From positions 1 to 64,000 of the forward strand of contig NC_087066.1 in assembly GCF_963678635.1 (NCBI RefSeq): a stretch of DNA of 64,000 bases, given 5' to 3'. This DNA is from Symsagittifera roscoffensis. Taxonomy: Eukaryota; Xenacoelomorpha; Acoela; Convolutidae. Below, piece after piece: positions 1 to 9,274 of this stretch; the stretch's first letter is position 1; the number at the start of each line of letters is the position of its first letter. The notes beneath the pieces were generated by a model. That model was not told where the DNA came from and made no database searches. It worked only from the letters and a program-made list of their open reading frames with translations. Position numbers and translations under genes: made by a program.

Positions 1-1140
1 ACTCGATGTCTTACTTTTGGCGTTGTTGCGGTTTTTATTTTTCAATATAAAAGGGCTTTGTGAAAAAGGGCTCATTTTAAGTTGGAGGAAAAGGGCTCAT
101 TACCAGGCAAAACAGTGCACTGGATGAGCCTCAATTTGGTTGCTGTAGGTCACTGGAATCAAAAGACAACCTTTAAACATGCTTCATTCAGTAAGTAGAT
201 TTCACATTAGTCCCACACTTTGTCCGCACATTATTAACATTGTGCACTTTTCAAACAGCGAACATAGATGAGTGTTCCGGAGCCAGCAAACGTAGATGGA
301 CTCCGTAAGGGTAAGTGAAATCTGCAAAAATTTGCTGATTCCGTTATCAATGTGCATCTTCCGTTTTGCTGATTACAGTTTCAGTTATTTATGACAGCGT
401 ACTTTTACCATACAAATCATTTTTTTAGTCATTATGTTTTCTGGACTCCGCAATTTATGAGAAACTTTAAGCAATACAGTGTTTGTAAGTGTTTGTTCGT
501 GGAGTACAAAACAGCAAAGGAGATCAACCAAATACAGAAAAGTTGCGGAATCTGCTTGCATTTCACAAAACATTAGTTTGATCTCATAATGGTTAGAGTG
601 TTTCAATTTGTAAATTTTTTGAACATATACTCCTGATCTACCCATGGGTGTGGAATCGATCTGAGCCGCAAGTTTCAACGAATCAAGTTAGAAACATTAG
701 GTTGATATTTTTTAAAGATTGAACAGCGAACTTTTCTCCATTGTTTGCTGCGCTGTACAATAATGACACTTTGTAAAAGGGCTCTAACCGCTAAGTGGAA
801 ACTCGAGCACATTGAAAACAAAAACAGTTGAGTCAAATTTGAAAAAAAAAAAACATTTTTCGGATTTTTAATTTATGCCGTCTGTTTTAATCTGAAAGTT
901 AAAACAATGAAAAGAGACCGAGCATTCTCTCTTCCGGAGAGAATGAAAGTGTGAAGGTGAAACATAGATGACCGTATAAATCAAATAGATCAGTTATAAG
1001 CTAAACGAGATTAGATTTGAAAAAGTGGAATCAAATCAATCCTCAAAGCAGGAAAGAAATTATTTTGCAACATTAACTGATTAACTAACTAACTGCTCCT
1101 TATCTCTCCTTCGAGAGAGAAAAAGAAAAATGAAGTGCCG
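1..1140 (+). pseudogene. Gene P, copy 1 (decayed multi-exon host gene)
   Basis: Plus-strand spliced gene that I cannot name; it is recognised by comparison with three further copies in the window. Exon 1 begins at ATG 268 (reads MSVPEPANV...) and ends at 310 before GTAAGT. Exon 2 is 462-484, but its acceptor has changed from CAG to GAG. Exon 3 is 718-827 (110 bases, open; reads IEQRTFLHF...) with its donor mutated to TTGAGT. The exon 4 homologue near 955-993 has an in-frame TGA and a broken donor. The exon 5 homologue near 1112-1150 is scrambled. Introns are short and AT-rich. The stretch 60-190 matches the 5' leader of the other copies. The broken splice sites make this a pseudogene. The rest of this interval is intron-like, with nothing else I can see. 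Confidence 0.6.
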
Positions 1141-1206
1141 TACTTGAGCACTAAGTTAATGTTAGAATTATCATTTAAAACTATTTTATGCAGTTAAAAA
1201 CATCAA

Positions 1207-1323
1207 TTAGTCAGCTTTTTACGTTTACGTCCGTCGCATGTCAGTTATTTTACTTATATTCAGTGGTGAGTTTAAATTAATTAACTGACATGCGACGGAC
1301 GTAAATGTAAAACGCTGACTAAA
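1207..1323. repeat. Fold-back (inverted repeat) element
   Basis: Two ~40-base arms (1207-1247 and 1281-1323) are near-perfect reverse complements, including an uninterrupted stretch through ACGTCCGTCGCATGTCAGTTA, around a ~33-base AT-rich loop. The neighbouring sequence matches the 11.3-kb copy up to ACATCAATT and then departs exactly where the fold-back starts. It therefore sits at a junction or insertion point between gene P sequence and family B debris. It could be a small MITE/fold-back transposon or a breakpoint palindrome. No target duplication was resolved. Confidence 0.7.
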
Positions 1324-1388
1324 AATTTTGCTTTAGTTACAGAGTTAAATTTTGTAAAATATAAACTGAGTGACTGAAATTAAGCACC

Positions 1389-2773
1389 CTAAGGTAAGTA
1401 TCTTCTGCTAGTTTTCTCAATAGCCGAGCAATAAAATGAATAACTAACTCTGATCGACACCCTCGCCACCCTCGCCCTGGTATTGTTGTCTGAGGTTCCC
1501 AATTCTAAGTGTTTTCTGGTCTTCTCTCCATGTTTTCTAAACTCGTTTGGTTTCCATAGTTTCTTGCGCCTCGTACCTACTTCAGCATCAGGGTTAGGAA
1601 AAAATGGGAGCAATATGTTGCCTTTAAGGGATCGGATTTAAGAAGATGTCGATTTTGGAAGAGTGACGTCTGTTTTTTTTGATGACTGTTCCATCGGATA
1701 ATTCTACAGAAGTGCTGGAGGTGTTGATAATTTTTTGGTTTAACGCTTTGTAAAACGGAATTCCCTTGATGCTCTCGTTCGTTTTCCGAAGGATTTCATC
1801 TTTGAATGGACTTTGAGGGGGCATTCTACACGAAGAAAACTTTGAGGGAGATGGGTACTCTGATTCATATTCCTTCTCCAGAGATGTCAGATTCTTCTTA
1901 GGAATCACAGTATCCTTATATCCATCCTCCACTCTTGTGTTAAATTCGATTGGAAGGTTTGCCCTATGCCAGTGGTTTCCAAAAACTTTTGGTTTTTTCT
2001 AATGAAACTCAAATGAAGAGCTTTCAATTTTTGATTGATCAGAGAGCCGAAGGTTCCAGATAATTTTTGAGATAGCATCTTAACTGTAAGCTTTTGAAAT
2101 TCTCGGGCCAATGCCAATAGGTTGATTTTACAGTATATACATGTTTTTCAACTAATCCGTTGGAGCGATGGTCTCCTACTGTACAACACTTTAGCTTAAC
2201 ATTGTTTGAGACACAAAATAATTTGAAACCCTGGCTTGTAAAATATGATACATGGTCTACTCTAATGGAGTAGGGTATGCAATGCAGGACGATCTAATCT
2301 TGAAGAAACTCTTTTTGGTGATGTAGTTGAAATAAGTTTTGCCGATGAAAATTTTGAAATTTTGCTGATGCCGCAGTCAGAATCAAAAGGACCAGCAAAG
2401 TGTAAGCTGTTATCTTCGTTCGGTTCAAGTAAAGGGGAAGTTTATTATTTTGAGAGTTTGGAATTATGCTTTTTAAATTCTTACCCATCTTTGTACATTC
2501 TGAAAAATTTATGCCATGGAAATAAGTCTGTCTGCTAATATGAGGCCACCAGATGGATTGGGCTAAGTATTTCATTCTGAATTGATTGGTTTGTTTTTCG
2601 TGAAGTGTTTTGATCATAGTTTTTCTCAGGGTAATGGGGATAACTAACTTTTCGACCATGTATAACAATCCATCGGATTCGAGTAAGTTCTGTACAGAGT
2701 GGTGAAAATATGAAGAATTTGCATTATTCATCTCGAATTTGTTTTTAAGTGCTTTCACGATGGGGCTCAACAT
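1389..2773 (-). pseudogene. Family B integrase region, copy 1
   Basis: Ty3/Gypsy-type integrase remnant on the minus strand, read from 2773 downward. At 2773-2294 is the N-terminal H2C2 zinc-binding module, with spaced His residues and a CTKMGKNLK tail whose preceding Cys is in FSECTK. At about 2117-1905 is a degraded catalytic core end (AREFQKLTVKMLSQKLSGTF). At 1932-1624 is a basic C-terminal domain that ends at about 1389 in a further Lys/Arg-rich stretch. Reading frames are broken by several frameshifts and stops, so it cannot make integrase. Colinear copies lie at 11.4-13.1 kb and 50.7-52.6 kb. Confidence 0.75.
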
Positions 2774-3720
2774 TGGGTCATCTTCGGGTTGACATTAAAT
2801 AAAGTATTTAGATCCAAAGTACGATCCTGCAACTTTAATTTTTCACGGTATTTATTTAGAAATTTGTCGTGATCAGATCACAATGTGAGTTTTAGAGAAA
2901 CTTGAACGCCAGAAAAGGGCGGATTGATTACAATTTTATCAATTAATTTTTTGATTTTTCATTTACAGTTTTTACAATTTTTCTATCTAAAGCGAAATTG
3001 AATTTAATACAATTGGGAAATAAAAAAAGAAAAAGAAGCGGAATTAGAATTTTCAGAGGGTTAATAATTGAAGAATCCGAAGGAATACATTTTGAAGCAC
3101 AGAAATCTGTTCGATTATGATCCAAGTTGGAAATTAAAAAATTCGGGTTAAATAGTTTTTAGAACTGATGCTAAGAGGTAAATACGTAATCTTGCCTAAT
3201 CGGAACTTTCCAAAATTGAACCAATAGTATTGCATGGCCGTCTTCGATTCTTGATTTCATCATTATTCGCGACAACAAATTTTTCCTAATAATGTAATGG
3301 GGGAAGGCTTTTCCAGATGGAACTCTCGAAATTCAATCAGTGAATCCTATATTTTTTCCTGGCAGGTGCTTAATTATTAAATTAAAAGGTAACAGCCGAA
3401 CGCCTCATCTCGTTAGTCTACTGTGATAAATTTTATTCCCGTGCTTTGTTGAAAGGTCGGAAAGTAAGGCTTATGATCTGTAATTACTTCGAATTCTGAT
3501 CCATGAAGATAGTTTTTATAATGTTCTACCGCCGAAACGACTCATAAAAGTTCTAATTCATTAGTAGAATTTTTAGATTCTTGTGGTTTTAGAAACTGAG
3601 AGGCAAAAGAAACCGTCGTTCCCATGAAGTTGTTCTAGGGATGCCTTTAAATCGTTACGAGATGCATCGGTTTTCATTCTGATTTTACGTTTTACGTCAA
3701 AGTGCGTTTTGTCTGTCAGA
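2774..3720 (-). pseudogene. Family B linker and RNase H, copy 1
   Basis: Remnant of the RNase H part of family B pol. Compared with the two better copies, the minus strand keeps an RNase H opening with TDAS near 3670, the EHYKNY-like and ITDHK strand near 3480-3540, and the HLAGKxxGLxD-type end near 3370. It is followed by the linker to integrase (2800-3170). Numerous stops and frame changes are visible. RNase H would degrade the RNA of the RNA:DNA hybrid during reverse transcription. This copy is dead. Confidence 0.65.
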
Positions 3721-4640
3721 TTAACAATTTTTTGTTTGTTTTTCTCAAACGCTTTTGTATGATCGTGATTCCCATAGAAAAAAATCTAGCAGGGAGCGGA
3801 GCACACTTCCCAAAGATGCCATATTAGAAACGAAATTGATAAATTGTTTTGTGGACCCGAAAAACGATCACAACTCTTTCCGCTTTTTAAGGATAGGTAC
3901 GTCTTCCATGGCGTTAAATTTGTCGATCAATAGGGAAACTCCTGAATTTAATTTTGTTCAAATCCCAGCCATTTGATTTTGTTTTGAAAAAATCCACATT
4001 TTGACCACTTGATAGCAAAATTGTAATTGTCTAAAGTTGATAAGACTTTAAAAACAATGTTTTTTTGCTTCAAGAAGCATACTCTGGACGCGATTAAAAC
4101 GTCGTCTAAGTAAAAAACTGAAAAATGAATCGTTGTTAACGTTGTGTCTATGACTCCTTGAAATTTTTTTCCTTGGTATATCGCTCAATTCCTGAAAACC
4201 GGGTAAAAACTGATATGTGCTGGAAATGTTGCCACCAACTATGCTAAAGTTAACTAATTAATGGTAAAATTGTCTAACGCGAGCTGACAATAGGCTTTTT
4301 TAATCCAGGTGAGTGAACCAAACCTCTACAACTGAATCATTTGAAGTTTGAGCTGCTACCTTATCTACAAAGTCGTGATTGCTGGCATTTAATATTCATT
4401 TTTTAGTTTTTCTTGTAAATAAATTTTGAATCTAAAGCCAACTTGATGGACGCTTTTTTTCACAACTAATGACAATCGGGCTAATGAAACGATCTTCGTC
4501 GCAACTTTTCAACTTCTTAATGTCCTTCGTTTTTAGTCAGTTTGTTTCGGTTTTAACTGAATTGAGTATATGAAGAGGAACGCGTCTACTTTTGTTTGAA
4601 TGGTCTTTAGTGATTCGTGAAATTGGGTGATTTCATCTGA
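3721..4640 (-). pseudogene. Family B reverse transcriptase, copy 1
   Basis: Minus-strand Ty3/Gypsy RT remnant. The N-terminal part (about 4560-4440) carries a degraded FISPIVI-like strand. The region near 4390 keeps a block resembling NHDFVDKVAAQTSNDS. The thumb/connection side near 3990-3760 keeps the KCGFF-type and FLG-type blocks seen better at 14.3 kb. Many stops. The sequence is colinear with the copies at 14.0-14.56 kb and 53.5-54.4 kb. Confidence 0.65.
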
Positions 4641-5225
4641 TTTCATATTTTTCCAACCCTAAGGAAAAAATTTCTAAAAATCTTCGAGATATGAACGATT
4701 TCCCTGTCTTTTTCTGCTGTGGAAAGAAAGTTTATTGACTTACACATCTTGTTTGTCTGGATGTGTGAGAAGTACTTCTGTGAGATTTCTAACCCCACTG
4801 TGGGCAGATGATTTTTCCGAGGATGTTCTTCTCGTGACCTTCTATTAGCAAAAAATGACAATCTTCGTGTGACTATCAGTTTGAGAAAATCGGAAGTATC
4901 AATTTGCCGGTGATGTTGATGGCGTTGTCCATGAACCCGCAATATAACTCATTGGTTGCTTTATCCACTGGATAAAATTTCGAATAAAGCTCCCGTAGTT
5001 TCAATTCGTGCAGAACGTTTCTCTTGAGAAAACTGACCGGGCTAGCAGGTTGCTCTTGAATGCTTAAGATTAACTGTTTTTCTTTCCCGAGGCCGATATC
5101 AAAACAGTTTTTTTAGTTCTATTTCATCGTCGTCAAAGATATTAGTTACATATACTAAAGAAAAATCGTCGTTTTTGCTCAATCCAGATTCTGACCATAC
5201 ATTGATCACACCACAAAATTCTCTA
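4641..5225 (-). pseudogene. Family B protease and gag-pro junction, copy 1
   Basis: Minus-strand remnant between RT and the gag zinc knuckle. From 5030 downward it reads PVDKATNELYCGFMDNAINI and then a degraded retropepsin-like core near 4870-4800 (FLKLIVTRRLSFFANR, where a family protease would have an Asp-Thr/Ser-Gly triad). The triad is not intact. At 5225-5100 a degraded acidic gag-pro segment matches the DDDGKELKK block kept at 14.6 and 15.4 kb. Confidence 0.5.
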
Positions 5226-5998
5226 TTTACACGGTCCATATTTACATCTGGATGGTCCAAAGGATTATAATCTGCATTATCTACAATTTGAGTATTTACA
5301 TTGTGAACATTTTAAGACAGGGTTCAGAATGTCTGGTGAAGTGATTTTTATACTTACTTGAAGTACAAGTCGTGTCCTTCGCTGAACAAACATAAAGGTG
5401 TCTTTTTGAGAATGTCCCGCCCCATTTCAAACAGGTATAGCTCTCTTCGATGTTCAGGGTTGAATCTCTCTTGACGTTAAAATGATTATAAGACTTGTTC
5501 ACTGCTGATCCGTTAGGTTTAAAACTATTGGTTTTAACGTCAAAAGAGATTCAACCCTGAACAGCGAACGGAGCAATATCTGTATGAAACGCGGCGTGAA
5601 ATTCTCAAAAGGACACCCTGCTGTTTGTCCGGCGAAAGACGGCTCATTTAGCATATGACCCGTAAACACATCTGGCACCGACAATCCTGGTTGTTACGAA
5701 TGTCTTCTAGAGTGCGGATTAGCTCTCTTGTTTTTACTGTGTGTAGGACTAGGCCTGGTCGTTGTTTTTGCTGTATTTGACGTTGTCCCTCGGCACCCAC
5801 ACAAAGAAAGATGTAACTTCTTAGTTTCGCGTCTGCTTCATCCCATCGGAACGAATTACAAAGAACTTCCTTCTCTTTGGCTTTCATCCCGTCGTTCTCC
5901 CAACCGATTCTCTTTTCTTGGTTGCGCACCTCCCGGTTTTTCTTTTGAGCTTCTGTCTCTCCAGTTGTTTCGATCTCGTAAATTGGTTCTATGGGTTC
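5218..5998 (-). pseudogene. Chimeric family B/family A gag segment, copy 1
   Basis: This ~775-bp segment recurs at 54706-55486 at a constant offset of 49,488 with no indel that I can find. From the low end it holds a family B gag zinc-knuckle region on minus (5502-5296; Cys residues in YTCLKWGG and VCSAKDTTC). Next is an inverted repeat (left arm ~5345-5481, right arm ~5530-5640) whose right arm is the same gag region on plus. At about 5640 there is an abrupt switch into family A gag on minus (5929-5648; RIGWENDGMKAKEKE, LRSYIFLCVGAEGQRQ). The A/B join makes no intact protein. Confidence 0.7.
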
Positions 5999-6175
5999 AA
6001 CGAGCGCGGGTTTATTTCTTTGAAGGTTTCTTACCTCAATCCCGTCTTCAGCAAATACCGCAACCTCAAAAATCGCTGCCTACTTTGACTATTCCAGTGG
6101 TGGCTCGGCTGAGGCTTTCTCCCAGATTGGGTTGATGTTTAATGAGTTTTTCGAATACCCTATTTGCTGCGCCAT
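5999..6175 (-). pseudogene. Family A gag N-terminus (first tandem copy)
   Basis: Gag start at ATG 6175 on minus, opening MAQQIGYSKN. Two codons that are Trp in the 35-kb and 46-kb copies (context EWSKWAA) are both TAG here, so translation would stop after about 28 residues. It continues into the family A gag portion of the chimera next door. The adjacent 6650-6776 copy carries the same two stops, so the two are tandem duplicates. Confidence 0.75.
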
Positions 6176-6403
6176 GTCATACCTCGGTGCATGAGCGTGA
6201 CTATACTGAATCCGATTGATAAACGTAATCTCGATGCGCGATTGAGAACACAACTGTTGTTTACTAATATAAATTAGTGTCCGAGTCTTGCTCAAGGACT
6301 TAACGCGGCATGCATCCGTTTCAAGGTCAACTGACCAAAAAATTTAAAAATATATCAAATTAACAAACAATCATAATTCTGTTTGAGTTTTTCGATCCGT
6401 TCC
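6175..6403 (-). repeat. Family A LTR, 5' type, U3 end truncated
   Basis: The minus-strand LTR ends ATGACA at 6175, directly against gag. Homology runs up to about 6403 and then breaks at GATCCGTTCC, where the sequence jumps into an unrelated exon-like stretch (CTTTCAATCAA...). The same junction occurs at 35651 and 46681, so this is an inherited deletion rather than an independent event. Confidence 0.75.
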
Positions 6404-6649
6404 TTTCAATCAAATTAAGAGTTTTAAAGGACGAAAAATATGAAATTGCAAGCTTACTTTCCCCTTTTACAATTGGCGAATCCACATTACCATCTTCCTC
6501 GGATATTGTAAAAACTGCAAGGGCTATCTGCATAACCCAAGCTCTTGTCATCTTTGCTTTTTAGAGTTTTAATGAGGTGTTCTTAATGATTAACAAGAAT
6601 AAAAGCGGTAACTTTTTACTTTTTTGCAAAAAAAAGCAAATACCCGCTT
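6404..6649 (+). pseudogene. Host-derived exon fragment (gene S), truncated copy
   Basis: Plus-strand fragment related to the longer copy at 7244-7429 (KYEIASLLSPFTIG... to IFAF stop). It lacks the start codon because it is fused directly to the LTR. At 6646-6652 it ends at CTTCA and joins a second copy of family A gag, with the shared CTTCA suggesting a microhomology join. Function unknown. Confidence 0.45.
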
Positions 6650-6776
6650 CAGCAAATACCGCAACCTCAAAAATCGCTGCCTACTTTGACTATTCCAGTG
6701 GTGGCTCGGCTGAGGCTTTCTCCCAGATTGGGTTGATGTTTAATGGGTTTTTCGAATACCCTACTTGCTGCGCCAT
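6650..6776 (-). pseudogene. Family A gag N-terminus (second tandem copy)
   Basis: Minus-strand gag start at 6776, opening MAQQVGYSKNPLN, truncated after about 42 codons by the junction at 6650. It has the same two Trp-to-TAG changes as the neighbouring copy. The ATG uses the last base of the LTR plus the first two bases of the presumed primer-binding site. Confidence 0.75.
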
Positions 6777-7011
6777 GTCATACCTCGGTGCATGAGCGTG
6801 ACTATACTGAATCCGATTGATAAACGTAATCTCGATGCGCGATTGAGAACACAACTGTTGTTTACTAACATAAATTAGTGTCCGAGTCTTGCTCAAGGAC
6901 TTAACGCGGCATGACGCCGTATCAAGGTCAACTGACCAAAAAATATAAAAATATGTCAAATTAACAAATAATCTTAATGGTGTTGAGTTTATCGATCCGT
7001 ACCGGATGACA
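6776..7011 (-). repeat. Family A 5' LTR, complete, 236 bp
   Basis: This is the best-defined 5' LTR. On minus it starts TGTCATCC at 7011 and ends ATGACA at 6776, giving perfect 6-bp inverted ends (TGTCAT/ATGACA). Directly outside the start is ACTGT, and the same five bases follow the 3' LTRs at 16689, 20546, 56642 and 61120. This is what a 5-bp target-site duplication predicts. Inside are an AT-rich TATA-like run and TCAGTT, an initiator-like motif. Confidence 0.85.
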
Positions 7012-7243
7012 ACAGTTTTGCTATTCGATAGCGGAGTTTGTCCTCCTTTTAACAATAGAAATGCATTGAACTTCAAAAACAAATCTTAAGATAAACCGCA
7101 AACATCAAAAGTGAGCGTGAACTAACTTTAGACTCTTTCCTCAATCACCCTTTGTTATCATTATGTCAACGTGTAAACATAAATTCAGCCCCATTTTAAA
7201 GCAGAAAATTTGTTATTTCGTTTGCCAGCTGTGAGTTTTCATA
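7012..7243. other. Pre-insertion flank upstream of gene S
   Basis: Non-repetitive-looking AT-rich sequence between the LTR start and the ATG at 7244, present only in this copy of the block. It is probably the original 5' flank into which family A inserted and the leader of the plus-strand exon that follows. No clear promoter motif was identified. Confidence 0.4.
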
Positions 7244-7429
7244 ATGGACAACTCCGAAAACGCAAACTTTTCAATCAAGTTAAAAGTTTTGAAGGACGAA
7301 AAATATGAAATTGCAAGCTTACTTTCGCCTTTTACAATTGGTGTATCCACATTTCCATCTTCCTCGGATTTTGTAAAAACTGCAAGGGCTATCTGCATAA
7401 CCCAAGCTCTTATCATCTTTGCTTTTTAG
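7244..7429 (+). CDS. Gene S first-exon-like open frame (61 codons), function unknown
   Basis: Plus-strand open frame with its own ATG (MDNSENANFSIKL...) and a Thr/Ser-rich second half ending in IFAF and TAG. Four shorter relatives in the window (6.4, 35.7, 40.4 and 46.7 kb) keep the same frame and stop, but their starts are cut off by LTR or gag junctions. The opening NFSIKL...LLSPFTI loosely recalls the first helix and SPFSI strand of serpins. The similarity is short and I do not assign the family. It may be one exon of a longer gene or a chance frame in duplicated DNA. Confidence 0.35.
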   Translation: MDNSENANFSIKLKVLKDEKYEIASLLSPFTIGVSTFPSSSDFVKTARAICITQALIIFAF

Positions 7430-7961
7430 AGTTTTAATGAAGTGTTCTTAATGATTAACAAGAATGAAAGCGGTAAATTTTTACTTTTTTGCAAAAAAAA
7501 AGGAAATTCCCGCTTCAAATTTAACCTCGGAAAAGCGAATTAACAGTAGATTTTTTTCAACAAAGAAGAATCTCTCGAAAAACTTGAAAATAATTTCAAG
7601 TAACACAGCAACAATTTTGAGGATGTACATTTTGCTGAAATTTATTATAAACCCAAAATCAGCAGATCAAGGCTTCTTTATGATAAAATTTTGCTGCTGC
7701 GTGTAAAATTTTTGGATTGTTCGAACCTTTAAACTGGGTAGCTCGTCACAAAATTCATCATCTATCTTTCGATTTGATTGAATTGTTTAATGATCATAAG
7801 CATGGTCTCTTGCTAAATAGGCTGGCAAAAAACTATGTTTTGCACCTTGTTTTGCACATAATGCATAGCATAACACTTCAAAATAAGTAATGATTGTCCA
7901 TATATTTGCTGTTAACTGGCATAAGAAACAACCTCCGAAGATCTTGAAATCCTCGGCAAAA
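7430..7961. other. Intergenic sequence between gene S and CSPP1-like gene
   Basis: AT-rich sequence repeated at 35.8-36.3, 40.5-41.0 and 46.85-47.36 kb. On minus it lies downstream of the CSPP1-like stop codon and contains an AATAAA (near 7630) that could have been its poly(A) signal. No protein is supported here. Confidence 0.4.
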
Positions 7962-8485
7962 TTAGCTAAAAACTGATGTTGCAAATGGAGCTTTCGGTTC
8001 ATATTGTTTCTCTGTTTGAGTTGCCATCGACAAGAGAGATAAGGCCGGCTCGTTCCGTGCATGTAATTGTGGCTGAGATATCGAAGTGGCGCAGGGTAAC
8101 TGAGAAATGAGAGGCGACTTCTCCTGCTGAAAGCCCTGTAGCAACTGACTGCCCAGTTTTGCCCTTCTGTATCCAAATGATCTCTCTGGGTAGGGTGCCC
8201 CATGGCCCTCTAGCTTCCAGAAGTAGGAGCTCATGGTGATCGAGTGCTGTCTCTTCTCCTGCATGTCTCGCTCTCTCTGCCGGTAATCGATCGAGTCTCT
8301 CTCCTCCACCTGACTGGTCAAATAGTCATGGTATATTTTGGCGTCCAGTGGGTTCGGGTGTCTCACTTCCAGCTTGTGTCGTGAAATGTCCGACAGATTC
8401 CTAGGATCCGCAATGACTTCTCCGCTGGCGCTTCCCTTCGGGTAGCCGGATGCGTCCAGCTGTCTTATTTTCTCGGCCAATTCCA
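7962..8485 (-). pseudogene. CSPP1-like coiled-coil gene, 3' fragment, copy 1
   Basis: Minus-strand open fragment of about 172 codons ending in TSVFS and a stop at 7962. It contains AEKIRQLDASGYP, a polar coiled-coil-like stretch (QVEERDSIDYRQRERDMQEK), and a HGAPYPERPFGY-like segment. It is the C-terminal half of the longer copy at 36343-37440, where the family likeness is argued. At 8485 the coding sequence breaks off and joins an unrelated plus-strand fragment (TTCAGGATGCC...). This is a truncated duplicate of a host gene. Confidence 0.55.
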
Positions 8486-8489
8486 GAGC

Positions 8490-8785
8490 TTATTCAGGAT
8501 GCCTTGATTGACAAGTTTGCTCAGCTTGAAACTTGGGAAGCAACAAAGTTGGGAAAAACTTTTGAGTGATTCTTAAAAAGCAAACTGTTTTCCACTCGAT
8601 GTCTTTTTTCTGCGTTGATGCGGTTTTTGTTTTTCGATAGGCTGGAGTTTGAGCAAACTAGCTCATTACCAGGCCAAACAGTGCACTGGATGAGACACAA
8701 TTTGGTTGCTGCAGGTCACTGGAATCGAGAGACAACTTTTAAACATGCCTCATCCAGTTTCTCTCTGTGCGCGGGTAGTTCGGGT
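8490..8785 (+). pseudogene. Gene Q 3' fragment and gene P leader, truncated
   Basis: Starts with TTCAGGATGCCTTGATTG, the last part of a short plus-strand frame (reads IQDALIDKFAQL, better kept at 9140-9264). It continues into the leader of gene P. At 8690-8765 it carries a 10-bp inverted repeat ACTGGATGAG/CTCATCCAGT, then joins a minus-strand CSPP1-like exon. Repeated at 41.55-41.8 and 47.9-48.14 kb. Confidence 0.4.
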
Positions 8786-9070
8786 GCAGAGTCAGTCTCT
8801 CGGGGGACTGCCGTGGGGTATGTGCTGTCCCTTCTTGTACATGAGGTAGCTTTCGAACCTGTCCTGCAATGACTGCTGTTACAGCTCCTACTCCTTCCGA
8901 GAGAAAGTGTTGGAAGTAATCTGCAGCTGAGCAGTCGATTGACTCTCCCTCTCCACTCTCTTTACCGATTCCTCAAGAGAGAAGTTTTCGATGTTCTTCT
9001 GCAGAGTCTTCGAATACTCTGCCGAACACCTTTATCTTGAATTTAATTTCGATTATCCGCCCAGCGAGAT
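8786..9070 (-). pseudogene. CSPP1-like gene, separate exon fragment, copy 1
   Basis: Minus-strand sequence reading AEYSKTLQKNIENFSLEESV, then a Gln/Ser-rich stretch with two in-frame stops (RKE*EL*QQ), then FESYLMYKKGQHIPHG and RTERNWMRH. The heptad-like Leu/Glu/Lys pattern fits a coiled coil, and the orientation matches the CSPP1-like fragment beside it. It is therefore probably another exon of the same gene, but that link is inferred. Copies are at 41.8-42.1 and 48.15-48.45 kb; the 48-kb copy has an extra G that shifts the frame. Confidence 0.4.
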
Positions 9071-9119
9071 ACTTCTAGTGATAACAAATTTTAGATCCTC
9101 TAATTCCGGTATTTAGACT

Positions 9120-9274
9120 TAGCTCTTGCGCAGCCGAAAAAAAAAACACATCTCAAAGAAGTCGAAAAAGAAGTACAATTAATTGACAACATTCAGGATG
9201 CCTTGATTGACAAGTTTGCTCAGCTTCGCAACAAATTCAGCTTTTTGGAGCACAAAGAAAGGAAAAACTTTTGA
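9120..9274 (+). pseudogene. Gene Q fragment: short charged coiled-coil-like frame
   Basis: Plus-strand frame reading KTHLKEVEKEVQLIDNIQD, then ALIDKFAQLRNKF and a TGA after KERKNF-like residues. The Lys/Glu-rich, Leu-spaced pattern suggests an amphipathic helix. Two further long versions are at 42.2-42.35 and 48.56-48.69 kb, and three truncated ones join CSPP1-like sequence. Upstream CCTCACCTCAAAG in those copies could be a splice acceptor. Product unknown. Confidence 0.35.

Noticed and set aside
6085-6100. Deaminase-type hypermutation (two Trp-to-TAG changes, GG to AG)
   Set aside because: Only two linked changes shared by tandem duplicates; too few to separate from ordinary decay.
7244-7429. 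Serpin N-terminal exon
   Set aside because: Only a short SPFTI-like resemblance; the following residues do not continue like a serpin. Reported as unknown gene S instead.
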